From an uncultured Bacillota bacterium (GTDB lineage Bacteria > Bacillota_I > Bacilli_A > RFN20 > CAG-631), in contig CAJJXN010000038.1 in the NCBI GenBank assembly GCA_905197115.1, positions 1-12,397 on the forward strand: a stretch of DNA of 12,397 nt, read 5' to 3'. The notes beneath the pieces are model-generated. The model was not told the origin of the DNA. It worked only from the letters and a program-made list of their open reading frames with translations, and did no database searches. Of this stretch, positions 1-8,034 are shown piece after piece; the stretch's first letter is position 1, and the number at the start of each line of letters is the position of its first letter. The position numbers and the translations under genes were made by a program.

Positions 1-248
1 GTATCCACTACAATTCCAAGAGCATTTTCAAAAATATGATCATCTTCAATTTGGTCCATTCTTCCTATAAAAGATAAAGTTTCAACTCTTTCTCCTACGA
101 CAAAAACACTTTTCATTGGAAAAGTTGATTTTATAATATCCATTAAGCCATTTTGACTTCCATAACAATCCCCATCGGGACGTTTATGACCAAAAATGAT
201 AATGGTTTGATAATCTTTAATTTTTTGATAGACCAAATCAAAGCTCAT
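1..248 (-). CDS. DHH-family phosphoesterase, second tandem copy (partial, C-terminus outside window)
   Basis: The first 82 residues of a DHH-superfamily phosphoesterase, cut by the window edge. The reading frame starts at an ATG on 246-248, three bases after the upstream nrnA stop, with an AGGAGC ribosome site inside the end of that gene. Motif I is visible at residues 21-31 (GHKRPDGDCYGS, His21, Asp25, Asp27), followed by a second motif ending in VVD at Asp82; both supply metal ligands in this family. It aligns along its whole visible length with the neighbouring NrnA-like protein (KI..Y..I.IF.H.RPD.D..GSQ.GL, later FIG.MD), so the two are diverged tandem duplicates. The usual D-A-L-G-S of NrnA is D-C-Y-G-S here, which may mean a different substrate. 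Known relatives hydrolyse nanoRNA, pAp or cyclic dinucleotides. The DHH triad and DHHA1 domain lie outside the window, so the exact activity is open. Confidence 0.88.
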   Translation of the reverse strand, partial: MSFDLVYQKIKDYQTIIIFGHKRPDGDCYGSQNGLMDIIKSTFPMKSVFVVGERVETLSFIGRMDQIEDDHIFENALGIVVD

Positions 249-251
249 ACA

Positions 252-1187
252 TTACGCTCCTTTTAACAACTCACTAAACTCTTCTATTACTTGTTTTGCT
301 TCATTAAAATCTTTTAATGTCGCCCCACAAGCTAAAGAATGTCCTCCTCCACCATGCTTTTTGGCAATTGAAACAATTTCGATATTCTTTGAACGAAATT
401 CACCTAAAACATGGCCTGTACTTATATCATACGTGAAATTTGCCCAAATTTCAATTCCTTCTATGTTGGACATCACTCCAACCATCCCTCGCGATATGCT
501 AAATACATCTACATCAAACAAATCAAATACATCTTTATCATTCATTAAATAAGCTACCCCTGCTGAATTGACTTCAAACTTATTGGTAAAATAAGCTTTC
601 ATTTTCTTTTCTTGAAGAGTTTCCGTATATAGTTTTTGATATAACCATTTGGCATTTGCTCCATTTTGAATTAAAACACCTGCGGTATCAAATAAATTTT
701 TATTTAAACTAAACATAAAACGACCGCTATCTGTAACAATTCCTCCATATAAAGGAGTTGCACTTTCAGGGGTTAATTTTAATTTATTCTCTATCGCAAA
801 TTGAGTAATCATTTGACATGCAGCCGCTGCATTTGTATCGACATAAGCCTTTGCATTTATAATATCACAATCATTTTTATGATGATCAATGACAATAATT
901 TCTTTCGCCATTTGATAGCGATTATCACTCACTAAAGCTTGCACAGCGACATCAACAATAATGGCTAAACTTTTTTGAATGATTTCATCCGATACTACAT
1001 CCATATCACCAATAAAGTTAAATTTATTGATATCTCCTACTGCATATGCTCTTATTCCTTTATAGTTTTGACAAATTAAGTGTTTTAAGCCAATTTGAGA
1101 GCCCAAAGCATCCATATCAGGTCTTTGATGCCGAAAGATAACAATCGAGTCATATTGGCGTATTTTCTTTGCAATTTCTTTATACAT
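252..1187 (-). CDS. nrnA: NrnA-like DHH/DHHA1 oligoribonuclease / pAp phosphatase
   Basis: A 311-residue cytoplasmic protein of normal NrnA length. Family members cleave 2-5 nt oligonucleotides (nanoRNA, often also short DNA) to mononucleotides and dephosphorylate 3'-phosphoadenosine 5'-phosphate. Visible motifs in order are HQRPDMDALGS at 20-30, IIVD with Asp79, the DHH triad at 101-103, GGIVTDSGRF with Asp153, and a C-terminal DHHA1 domain with GGGGHSLACG at 279-288, which binds substrate. All the expected metal ligands are present. The chosen ATG at 1185-1187 has AAGGAAG just upstream. A longer in-frame start 60 bases earlier has no better ribosome site and would lie inside the upstream gene. 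The start overlaps the preceding lipoprotein gene by 8 bases, implying translational coupling. Position directly after a nuclease lipoprotein and before a second DHH gene fits a role in finishing nucleic-acid breakdown, though NrnA is also a housekeeping enzyme. Confidence 0.93.
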   Translation of the reverse strand: MYKEIAKKIRQYDSIVIFRHQRPDMDALGSQIGLKHLICQNYKGIRAYAVGDINKFNFIGDMDVVSDEIIQKSLAIIVDVAVQALVSDNRYQMAKEIIVIDHHKNDCDIINAKAYVDTNAAAACQMITQFAIENKLKLTPESATPLYGGIVTDSGRFMFSLNKNLFDTAGVLIQNGANAKWLYQKLYTETLQEKKMKAYFTNKFEVNSAGVAYLMNDKDVFDLFDVDVFSISRGMVGVMSNIEGIEIWANFTYDISTGHVLGEFRSKNIEIVSIAKKHGGGGHSLACGATLKDFNEAKQVIEEFSELLKGA

Positions 1188-2286
1188 AATTATACTTCCT
1201 TTTTGGTTCATTGGTTTCATAATTCCAAGTTGGATCTTTTTCACCATGTAGTTTTAATTTGTTCCTTTTTGCATATAATTCTGCATGATATAAAAAGTCT
1301 GTGTAAAGAATGCCTTTATAACTTGAATCGCTTTCTCCAAATTGAACTTCACTATATCCTTCTTTTACAAGTTTAAAATTTAATAATTCATCATCTACCC
1401 ATATCCAACCAAGCATACGACCAAAAGTTTCAAAAATGCTTCCATTTAAAACGGATTGAATGCGAATTAAAAAAGCCTTTTGTAACTCAGAATTTGTAAA
1501 ATTCTTTGCTGGAACGCCCCATTCTTGCGTTAAATGTTCCATCGTTTCTCTTGTATCTACATTTTGATAACGAACACGCACGACATTTCCAACACCAAGC
1601 TCACTTGGAAAATAAAAATTTGTAGTATCTCCATCTCCATAGGCAGCAACCGTTACAGGTACAACGCCACCACCACCTAAAGAAGAATTGTTTTCATTAT
1701 AAAATGGGCGTGCCATATCTTCTAATGTCAACTTAGGACCTTCTAATAGTTCTTCTTCTGTAATATCATTTCTAACACTTTTTAAGTGAGAATAATCATT
1801 TGGTGAATAACGAATCCATTCGTATTCATCAAATTTTGTCGTAGAACGTAAATATTTTTCTTTTCTAACAATACTTTTTTGCTCACAATATGTAGAAAAA
1901 TCATTGGTTGTCCCTAAAATATCGATGATTTTTTTCTCTTTTTTTAAAGCGATTGCATTCTTGCCAGAAAATAAAAATTGATTTAATAGCAAATCTGCTT
2001 TTTGACGCAACTCATCAATTAAATACTCTGATTCATAAGCAATCACATAAGTTGTTTTTGCTGGCAATGTACCTTTTAAAAAAACTTTTTTTATAGTTGT
2101 GAAATAAAATTCTAAGTGGTAGTTTTCTAAATTAATTTCTTTATTATTTCCATTATATAGTTCAATTGCACTATTAAACCCATTTTCAATAAATTCACTA
2201 ATGACAAAAGAATCATTTCTTTTTTTACAACTTGGTAAAAAGAATATCATCATAAAAGTAAAAAGGAATATGCTTAATTTTTTCAT
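1180..2286 (-). CDS. Lipoprotein: lamin-tail domain fused to staphylococcal-nuclease-like domain
   Basis: A 368-residue surface lipoprotein. Residues 1-19 are a signal peptide ending in lipobox LPSC with the lipidated Cys20. Residues about 26-170 look like a lamin-tail (LTD) beta-sandwich (ISEF..NG.N.AIELYN early, W-x-R-x-S-P-N-D near its end), a domain often found on secreted nucleases. A Gly-rich linker at 204-207 leads to an SNase/TNase domain at about 209-345. Catalytic positions of SNase appear conserved: Asp218-Gly-Asp220-Thr, Arg239, Glu247 and Arg290. The usual D-T-P-E is D-T-R-E here (Arg246 for Pro). Expected activity is Ca2+-dependent cleavage of DNA or RNA outside the cell. The ATG at 2284-2286 is preferred because it has GAAGGATGGG upstream and because an in-frame ATG at 2310 falls inside the -10 element. 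It begins its own transcription unit and overlaps nrnA by 8 bases. Confidence 0.86.
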   Translation of the reverse strand: MKKLSIFLFTFMMIFFLPSCKKRNDSFVISEFIENGFNSAIELYNGNNKEINLENYHLEFYFTTIKKVFLKGTLPAKTTYVIAYESEYLIDELRQKADLLLNQFLFSGKNAIALKKEKKIIDILGTTNDFSTYCEQKSIVRKEKYLRSTTKFDEYEWIRYSPNDYSHLKSVRNDITEEELLEGPKLTLEDMARPFYNENNSSLGGGGVVPVTVAAYGDGDTTNFYFPSELGVGNVVRVRYQNVDTRETMEHLTQEWGVPAKNFTNSELQKAFLIRIQSVLNGSIFETFGRMLGWIWVDDELLNFKLVKEGYSEVQFGESDSSYKGILYTDFLYHAELYAKRNKLKLHGEKDPTWNYETNEPKRKYNYV

Positions 2287-2308
2287 TGTAATCCCATCCT
2301 TCAAAATC

Positions 2309-2337
2309 ATTATATCACAATTTTTTTGCTATTTCAC
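2309..2337 (-). promoter_or_regulatory. Sigma-A promoter with extended -10, for the LTD-nuclease/DHH unit
   Basis: The minus strand reads GTGAAA (2332-2337), a 17-base spacer, then TATAAT (2309-2314) preceded by TGA, giving an extended -10 (TGATATAAT). The -35 matches the consensus at four of six positions. The predicted start is about 16 bases upstream of the ATG at 2286. It lies just downstream of the strong terminator of the ABC operon, so the two units appear to be transcribed separately. Confidence 0.72.
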
Positions 2338-2366
2338 TCTTTACTTTTTCGATATAATAAAAGAAT

Positions 2367-2407
2367 AAAAAAACAGCTAATTTAGAATAAAATCCAAATT
2401 AACTGTT
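2367..2407 (-). terminator. Rho-independent terminator of the ABC/nuclease operon
   Basis: On the minus strand a 15-base-pair stem (arms 2393-2407 and 2372-2386, two G-U pairs, no unpaired bases) closes a 6-base loop and runs into a seven-T tract (2367-2373). It starts 21 bases after the stop codon of the 606-residue lipoprotein. This is the most convincing intrinsic terminator in the window. Confidence 0.88.
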
Positions 2408-2428
2408 TATAAATGACTTTAAAAAGTT

Positions 2429-4249
2429 TTATGCAGCAACGAATAATTTAATATAACTAATTACTGGACGGCTATTGGATAAACCACCTTCTACTGAAGA
2501 AGATAATTTAATCGTATTTGTTGCTGAAGTATTTAATGAAATTGTCATCATATCAGCTGAACCATCATATAATTTATTTAAATCATTTAATGCTAAATTA
2601 AATTGTTCTTCTCCACTTTTTGTAGACCAAGAATAAACACCAAGTTCAACTTTAACAACTTTTACATCTTCTGCTAAAGTTAAAGTAATGGCACCACCAT
2701 TTTTACCATTTAATTTAACTCCACCAACTTTATGACCTTGAGAAGTTTGTGCTTTTTCAACACCTTTAGAAGCAGCAATTACAGAAGTTAAAGATGCAGT
2801 TGAATCTGCAGTTTGATTTGTAAATAAGGAAGTGATATCTCCTTCTAAATAAATTCCTCTATCAGCAGCTGCACCATCGTAAATGCCACTTACAGATGAA
2901 AGGTCATAATGAGCAACTTCTACTACCTCACCAGTTGCAGCCATAGCAACAACAGTTACTTTAAAATCTTTTGCTTTTGAAACTTCATTTAATTTAAATG
3001 TAGCAGTTAAAGTAACTTCAACATCTGCATCACTACGAGTAACCTTTGCGTTTGCACCATCAATAGTAATTGCAGCATTGTTAGATGCCCAAGATACTGT
3101 TACACCATTTGTTGCTGTTAATGGTAATGTAAAATCAGCATCTGTTGTTTTTGTTGTTAAGTCAAATGCAGCCATAGCCATATCTACTTTTTCAGCGTCT
3201 GTAACTTCATGATGTCCTGTTTTTTCAACTTCTAATGTTGTTAATTGGAATACTTTATACCAGTCTCCAACACCTTTTGCAGTTAATACATCGCCTACTT
3301 CAAAAGCAGCAAATTTATCTTTTAATGCTACAGAAGCAGTCATTTCATACTTCACTCTTAAAGCAACTTCAGCATTTCCTAATTTTGCAGTTACTGCAGT
3401 ATAGTCTTTGCTTTCTACTGGAGTTTCAACTTTTGTAACAACTAATCCTTGTAATTCAACTAATGTAGATTGGAATAAAGGAGAAACTTTTGACATATCT
3501 CCACCTTCTACATTTGAGATTGCTTCAGAAATATTTGTATAAGCTGGAACTGTTTGATTTTCAGCTAATACTTCTACTTCAAATGTTGCTTTATCACTTG
3601 CAGCAATTTGATGTAATCCATTGTAATTGTCTTTTTTACCTGTAACTCTTACTGAATTACCTACTTTAAATTGTGCATCATTTTCACCAGGAACACGATA
3701 TGCATAGAAACCACCTGCTGTAGGATTTTGAATATATGCATAGAAATTGTTATATTGAGCACTAACTTCGCTTCTAGCAACAACAATTCCTTCGACTGTA
3801 ACTAAATCACCGCTTGCAGCAGCTTGGAATTGTGCAATAGACATTGTAGCTACTACTTTATTAGCTTTTAATACTAAAACACCAAAATCTTTATTTTGTT
3901 CTACACTTTCAAATTTGAAAGTACCAGTTAATTTAACAATTGCATCGCCTTCTTCAAATGTTGGGCGTGTTACATTTGCTTTTTTGTTGTCAGCACTTAC
4001 TGCAACATGGGCTGTATCATCCGATACATAGCTAATTTTTACACCATTATGTTCTGAAATTAAATCAAAACTTGCAGTCACACCAGTTGTGCTTAATTTC
4101 ATTGCAGTGTATTCTGTTTGAACATGAGTAATTGCAGCTGCTACTCTTTCTTCAGGAGTAACTTTTTCTTCGTCTTTTTTGTCACCACAGCCAGTTAATA
4201 CTAAGGCTAAGGCACCAAAAGCCATCAAAAATCTACTAAATTTTTTCAT
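2429..4249 (-). CDS. Large surface lipoprotein with Ig-like and OB-like modules, function unknown
   Basis: A 606-residue lipoprotein. The signal peptide ends in lipobox LTGC with Cys21; the ATG at 4247-4249 follows AAAGGAAAAG, which beats the longer start at 4300 that would put 17 charged residues before the signal peptide. Two atrophied bacterial Ig-like repeats are seen at about 32-127 and 350-435, each with the pattern V(S/T)...S(D/N)(D/N)...A.VTR....D..V.LT.TFK....V...KDF.V.V. Between them are two beta-rich segments resembling OB folds of secreted nucleases (about 131-226, with LVTVEGIVV and VGNSVRVTG; about 236-342, with LVELQGLVV and VGDVLTAKG). A beta-rich C-terminal domain (443-606) is unrecognised. 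No nuclease or protease catalytic motif is apparent. Last gene of the ABC operon, right after an SNase lipoprotein carrying similar OB-like modules; it may bind nucleic acid or a partner at the surface, which is inference. Confidence 0.85.
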   Translation of the reverse strand: MKKFSRFLMAFGALALVLTGCGDKKDEEKVTPEERVAAAITHVQTEYTAMKLSTTGVTASFDLISEHNGVKISYVSDDTAHVAVSADNKKANVTRPTFEEGDAIVKLTGTFKFESVEQNKDFGVLVLKANKVVATMSIAQFQAAASGDLVTVEGIVVARSEVSAQYNNFYAYIQNPTAGGFYAYRVPGENDAQFKVGNSVRVTGKKDNYNGLHQIAASDKATFEVEVLAENQTVPAYTNISEAISNVEGGDMSKVSPLFQSTLVELQGLVVTKVETPVESKDYTAVTAKLGNAEVALRVKYEMTASVALKDKFAAFEVGDVLTAKGVGDWYKVFQLTTLEVEKTGHHEVTDAEKVDMAMAAFDLTTKTTDADFTLPLTATNGVTVSWASNNAAITIDGANAKVTRSDADVEVTLTATFKLNEVSKAKDFKVTVVAMAATGEVVEVAHYDLSSVSGIYDGAAADRGIYLEGDITSLFTNQTADSTASLTSVIAASKGVEKAQTSQGHKVGGVKLNGKNGGAITLTLAEDVKVVKVELGVYSWSTKSGEEQFNLALNDLNKLYDGSADMMTISLNTSATNTIKLSSSVEGGLSNSRPVISYIKLFVAA

Positions 4250-4270
4250 TTCTTTTCCTTTCCTTTTTTT

Positions 4271-4317
4271 TGTCATTTTGACATATTTATGTAAAAACAA
4301 AAACTTTTGTTTTACAT
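4271..4317 (-). other. Two small inverted repeats in the gap before the Ig/OB lipoprotein gene
   Basis: Two hairpins can form in the 87-base gap between the SNase gene and the next lipoprotein gene. One is a bulged stem with ATGTAAAA arms and a C-AAAA/TTTT-G extension (4289-4317). The other is a perfect TGTCA-N3-TGACA (4271-4283). Neither is followed by a T tract on the minus strand, so they are not ordinary terminators. They sit just upstream of the ribosome site and could affect mRNA processing, stability or relative expression of the last gene. Confidence 0.45.
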
Positions 4318-4336
4318 CGAATTAAGGGTGAGTTTC

Positions 4337-5587
4337 CTACGCTTGTGCGTAAGAAACATCACTCATACGAGATAAATCAATTTGATTTACTCCTTCATAA
4401 CATGTAATATTTCCGGTAAATGTCATTTTACCTTTATTTTCAAAGTAAGAAATATCTTCTACTTTATTACCATTTTCATCTGTAAAGTAGTTGTCTTTAC
4501 TAGAACGAATGATTAAAGTATTTCCTTGATCATCTCTCACGTTAATAGACATGCCGTTTTCATTAATGTAACTACCACTTCTTACAAAATTAACATTTTC
4601 CAAACGAACAAGAAGATTTGTAAAAGTAGTTTCTTTAATTTCTGGTATCGTCATTACTTTTGTCGTAATAGGACGTCCTGATTCAATTAAAACAGAATCA
4701 TTTTCAGATGGGAACAATGGATTGTATTTTACATCCGTTAATTGTAAATTTCCATTGTAAGTAGCAACAATACCCATAAATTTAATATAATTGCCTTCTA
4801 CAAAGAAAGTTCTAACATTCGGATTGTATTGGGTAAAGATATATAAGCCATATGCACTTACGCTTCCATCTTCATTCGTAAAGTCTTGTTGTACATAACA
4901 ATTGGCTGCAATACGACGAGTTACAACTGCATTGAAGATAACTTTTTCTCCAATCCACTTTTCAGGATCTAAGTTGATTTGTTGTAAATCTGTTAATTTA
5001 TAATCTCCATAGTTGAATTTGTCATCTTTTTTATTGCTCCAAATGTTTAATTTGTTTTCAATTGCTTGACGTTCAGCATTGTACATTGCTTCTTCGTATG
5101 GAGTATCTTGATACCCTTTCGCGATTGAAAAACCTTCTTGAACAACAGCTAGATTAACTAATTTTCCACCAGCCCAAACCCAACCTAAATATCTTTCTTT
5201 TGTTGAGTCTTTTTGTGGCATATCCCCATTTGATTCAATGACGATATCTTGTTTTTTATTTTTAGCATCTGTTAATAATTTGCAAGTAAAATCAGATGCT
5301 TTCTTTCCATATGGCTCAATCGCTCCTGTTGATTCAGGAGTATCAATTCCATTGAAACGAATTTTTAATTGTTTTCCGTTTGAAAAGAAGTGTGCCGTAT
5401 CACCATCAACACATTTATCTAATTCTACTTTTCCAATTCCATCTTTAAAGAATTCTTTGCCTTCATAAGATTTTGCCAGTTTAGTTTGCGAAACATAATC
5501 AATTAATTCGACTTTTTTATCGCCACAACCTGTCATTCCAAGTAATAAAAGCAAAGAAGTAAAGATGAAACCTAATCTTTTCTTCAT
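4337..5587 (-). CDS. Staphylococcal-nuclease (thermonuclease) lipoprotein with C-terminal OB-like domains
   Basis: A 416-residue surface nuclease. The signal peptide ends in M-T-G-C with Cys21 for lipidation. The SNase domain occupies about 50-185 and has the full catalytic set: Asp61-Gly-Asp63-Thr for Ca2+, Arg77, Glu85 in the classical IDTPE, and Arg132 in ERYLGWVW. SNase family enzymes cut DNA and RNA without strong sequence preference. Residues about 205-413 hold two beta-rich OB-like modules (WIGEKVIFNAVVT, FVEGNYIKFMGIV, later LLVRLENVNFV and MTFTGNI) of the kind attached to secreted nucleases such as YhcR, probably for substrate binding. The ATG at 5585-5587 is spaced 6-8 bases from AAAGGTGAT; in-frame GTG and ATG codons just upstream overlap that ribosome site. 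It follows the solute-binding protein gene by 25 bases in the ABC operon, which argues that cleavage products feed the importer. Confidence 0.92.
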   Translation of the reverse strand: MKKRLGFIFTSLLLLLGMTGCGDKKVELIDYVSQTKLAKSYEGKEFFKDGIGKVELDKCVDGDTAHFFSNGKQLKIRFNGIDTPESTGAIEPYGKKASDFTCKLLTDAKNKKQDIVIESNGDMPQKDSTKERYLGWVWAGGKLVNLAVVQEGFSIAKGYQDTPYEEAMYNAERQAIENKLNIWSNKKDDKFNYGDYKLTDLQQINLDPEKWIGEKVIFNAVVTRRIAANCYVQQDFTNEDGSVSAYGLYIFTQYNPNVRTFFVEGNYIKFMGIVATYNGNLQLTDVKYNPLFPSENDSVLIESGRPITTKVMTIPEIKETTFTNLLVRLENVNFVRSGSYINENGMSINVRDDQGNTLIIRSSKDNYFTDENGNKVEDISYFENKGKMTFTGNITCYEGVNQIDLSRMSDVSYAQA

Positions 5588-5612
5588 TGTCATCACCTTT
5601 ACTTTTTGTTTT

Positions 5613-7052
5613 TTACATTGCTGCTAATACACATTTAGTCATTGCTTCATTAAATGCTTCAGCAATTGATTTTGGATTCTCTCCTGCACAAACAGCTGGA
5701 ATAATTGCACCTACTTGGTTACGAGCCGTTGCACTTCCTACAAATACTGGAGAAGTGAAATACCAACTTTGTAAAGTTTCAGTTAAATTAGCTACTGCAG
5801 AATATAAGTAATCTGTAGATTTTCTAATTTCAGCTGCTTCTGGAGTGTTTGCGTTAACATTATCTTTGTAAATTGCTAAACGAGCTTCATAAATAGAAGT
5901 TGTATAAGAAGTTGAACGAACTGGTTCATATCCTGTTAATGCAGCATATTTAGCACTATTTTCAGCAGAAGTAATATATGTATAGAATCTCCAAGCGCAT
6001 TCTTTTTGTTGTTTTGAAGCATATTTTCCTTCGTTAAAGAATACAATTGAAGGTCCTTGAGAAATACAAGCTGGAGCTTCATCTTTTGACCATTGAGGTA
6101 ATGGAGCTACACCTACTTCAAAAGCACCATTTGAAGGAGAGTTATAACGAGTTCCCCCTGTTGAACCAATTGTCATATGTAATTTTTGTTCTGTGAATTT
6201 TGTAGAAGTATATGTATTATTACCTAATAAACCTTTTGTTTTAATATATTTACTATCGTACCATCTTTTTACAGTTTGAACCATTTCTTTTGCTTGGTCG
6301 TTATTGAAATCAAAAGAACCAGTTCCATCTTCTTTTAATGAAGTATATGGGATACCTAATTGTTGACAGAAAGTAATAAATAAGTTGTCATCAGAGTCAT
6401 AACCTAAAGGAGCATCATAATCTTTTGTATTTTTTACAGATTCGATTTGTAAAATTTTTGCACATGTTTCTTCTACTTCTGCCCAAGTAGTAGGAACACT
6501 TAATTGATTTGCGTCAAAGAAAGTTTTATTATAAAACATTACTTCAGTAGATTTACTGAATGGTACTGAATATAAAGAACCTTTTGTATCATATTCTTTT
6601 CCTTCTTGCCAGAATGAAGCGATATATTCTTCAGAATTAAAGTGATATGGATCGTTTTCATTTTCTGCTGATGCAGCTTCACTAGCTGTTACATAAGGTG
6701 ATAATTCTTCAACAACACCCGCTCTTAAATAATCAGCAACATGGTCAGGATAACAAATAGCCATAGTTGGTAAATTTTTTGGAGCAATTGCTTTTAAAAG
6801 TTTATCATTAATATCTGTATAACCACCTTGATTTAATAACTCAATGCTCATACCTTTATTTTCTGGTAACTTTAAAAATTCCTTTTTCATTTCTTCAATC
6901 ATTGCTAAATTTTCTTTACCAAATGTGTGCCAAAATACAACTGTTTTGCTTGGATCTGTTTTAGTTTTGCCTTTGCCACCACAGCCAGTAAGAGAAACCG
7001 CGCCTAAAACTGCTAACATCGAAATCGTCAATAATTTTTTGCTTGTTTTCAT
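5613..7052 (-). CDS. UgpB-like extracellular solute-binding lipoprotein of the ABC importer
   Basis: A 479-residue family 1 extracellular solute-binding protein. Signal peptide with lipobox LTGC and lipidated Cys24, then a flexible Gly/Lys linker. Features typical of the family are VVFWHTFG at 38-45, N-Q-G-G-Y near 74-78, YSVPFSKSTEVMFYNK at 161-176, a MTIGSTGG stretch at 293-300, VGVAPLP at 313-319 and LTGYEPV at 372-378. By eye these track E. coli UgpB (QPFNSSTPVLYYNK; TTASSG; TGYLPI), and Ser168, Ser297, Tyr375 and Arg444 fall where I recall UgpB touching glycerol 3-phosphate. A phosphate-bearing ligand is therefore plausible but unproven; many relatives bind sugars. The ATG has AAAGGAAAA about 10 bases upstream. 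The gene follows the second permease by 44 bases and precedes the SNase lipoprotein by 25. Confidence 0.92.
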   Translation of the reverse strand: MKTSKKLLTISMLAVLGAVSLTGCGGKGKTKTDPSKTVVFWHTFGKENLAMIEEMKKEFLKLPENKGMSIELLNQGGYTDINDKLLKAIAPKNLPTMAICYPDHVADYLRAGVVEELSPYVTASEAASAENENDPYHFNSEEYIASFWQEGKEYDTKGSLYSVPFSKSTEVMFYNKTFFDANQLSVPTTWAEVEETCAKILQIESVKNTKDYDAPLGYDSDDNLFITFCQQLGIPYTSLKEDGTGSFDFNNDQAKEMVQTVKRWYDSKYIKTKGLLGNNTYTSTKFTEQKLHMTIGSTGGTRYNSPSNGAFEVGVAPLPQWSKDEAPACISQGPSIVFFNEGKYASKQQKECAWRFYTYITSAENSAKYAALTGYEPVRSTSYTTSIYEARLAIYKDNVNANTPEAAEIRKSTDYLYSAVANLTETLQSWYFTSPVFVGSATARNQVGAIIPAVCAGENPKSIAEAFNEAMTKCVLAAM

Positions 7053-7096
7053 CTTTTAATTTTTCCTTTCCTATTTCTTTAATTTAATTTATATCC

Positions 7097-8020
7097 TTAT
7101 CCTTTTAGACCTGCACGAGAAACACCGCGCATAATGTACTTTCTAAAGAATATGAATAACAATAATAATGGAACTGTTACGACAACAGTTGCAGCCATTT
7201 GAAGTTCATAACGAACGTGTCCAGTTGATACATCTTGGAATGCACCACGTAAACCATTTGAAATCAAACGCCATTCTGCTCTATCGGCAACTAAGTTTGG
7301 CCATACATATGAGTTCCATGCTCCCATTAATTTCAAGATAAAAATTGAAATTAATGTAGGCATTGCAATTGGAACCATAACCTTCCATAAGTATTGCCAA
7401 TCCGATTTACCATCCACTTTTGCTGCATAATATAATTCATTTGGAATTTGTTTAAAGTTTTGTCTTAATAAGTAAATATAAAATACACTAATCCAAAATG
7501 GAACAATCATTGCTAAGTAAGCTCCTTTTAAATCAGTTCCAATCCAACCTAGTTTAGATACTGTAATATAGTTTGTAATTACAAGCATTTCCCCAGGAAT
7601 CATCATCGTTGCAAGAAAAAGGGTAAATAAAACATCTTTTCCTTTAAAATTTAGTCTTGCAAAAGCAAACGCAGCAAAGATAGTTGTAAAAATTGTACCT
7701 AAAGTAGAAACAATCCCAACAACCAATGTATTTTTTAAGTATGTCCAGAATTCAAAACTGCTATCTGGTCCTAAAGCTTCAGCATAGTTTTTCCACATAA
7801 TTACTTTTGGAAAATAAGTTTGAACAGAAGCACGGATTTCTTCATTTGTTTTTAATGAAGTAATAATCATCCAATAAAATGGAACTAAAACAATAACAGC
7901 CATCACAATTAAAAAAGCATAGAGAAAAATCGTAGAAAGAATTTTCATCGTTTTTTCAACTCTTTTTAATTTTTCGGCATTAATTCTTTCATCATTAAGG
8001 ACTAAATTCAAATTTGTCAT
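7097..8020 (-). CDS. ABC importer permease, MalG/UgpE type
   Basis: A 307-residue inner subunit of a carbohydrate-type (CUT1) ABC importer. About six membrane segments are evident (roughly 28-54, 97-122, 130-150, 165-187, 218-238, 274-292). The cytoplasmic EAA loop that docks on the ATPase is at 196-218 (YYAAKVDGKSDWQYLWKVMVP), and the C-terminus FFRKYIMRGVSRAGLKG is characteristic of MalG-type subunits. The N-terminus has a charged cytoplasmic stretch of about 25 residues before the first membrane segment, slightly longer than usual. The ATG follows a strong AGGGAGGG ribosome site. It lies 14 bases after the partner permease gene; the two would form the heterodimeric channel for the UgpB-like binding protein. 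Confidence 0.94.
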   Translation of the reverse strand: MTNLNLVLNDERINAEKLKRVEKTMKILSTIFLYAFLIVMAVIVLVPFYWMIITSLKTNEEIRASVQTYFPKVIMWKNYAEALGPDSSFEFWTYLKNTLVVGIVSTLGTIFTTIFAAFAFARLNFKGKDVLFTLFLATMMIPGEMLVITNYITVSKLGWIGTDLKGAYLAMIVPFWISVFYIYLLRQNFKQIPNELYYAAKVDGKSDWQYLWKVMVPIAMPTLISIFILKLMGAWNSYVWPNLVADRAEWRLISNGLRGAFQDVSTGHVRYELQMAATVVVTVPLLLLFIFFRKYIMRGVSRAGLKG

Positions 8021-8034
8021 CTTGTTTTCCCTCC

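Noticed and set aside
2287..2310. Upstream extension of the LTD-nuclease lipoprotein to an ATG at 2310.
   Set aside because: That codon falls inside the -10 element and the extension would add eight residues before a normal lipoprotein signal peptide; the ATG at 2286 has a good ribosome site.
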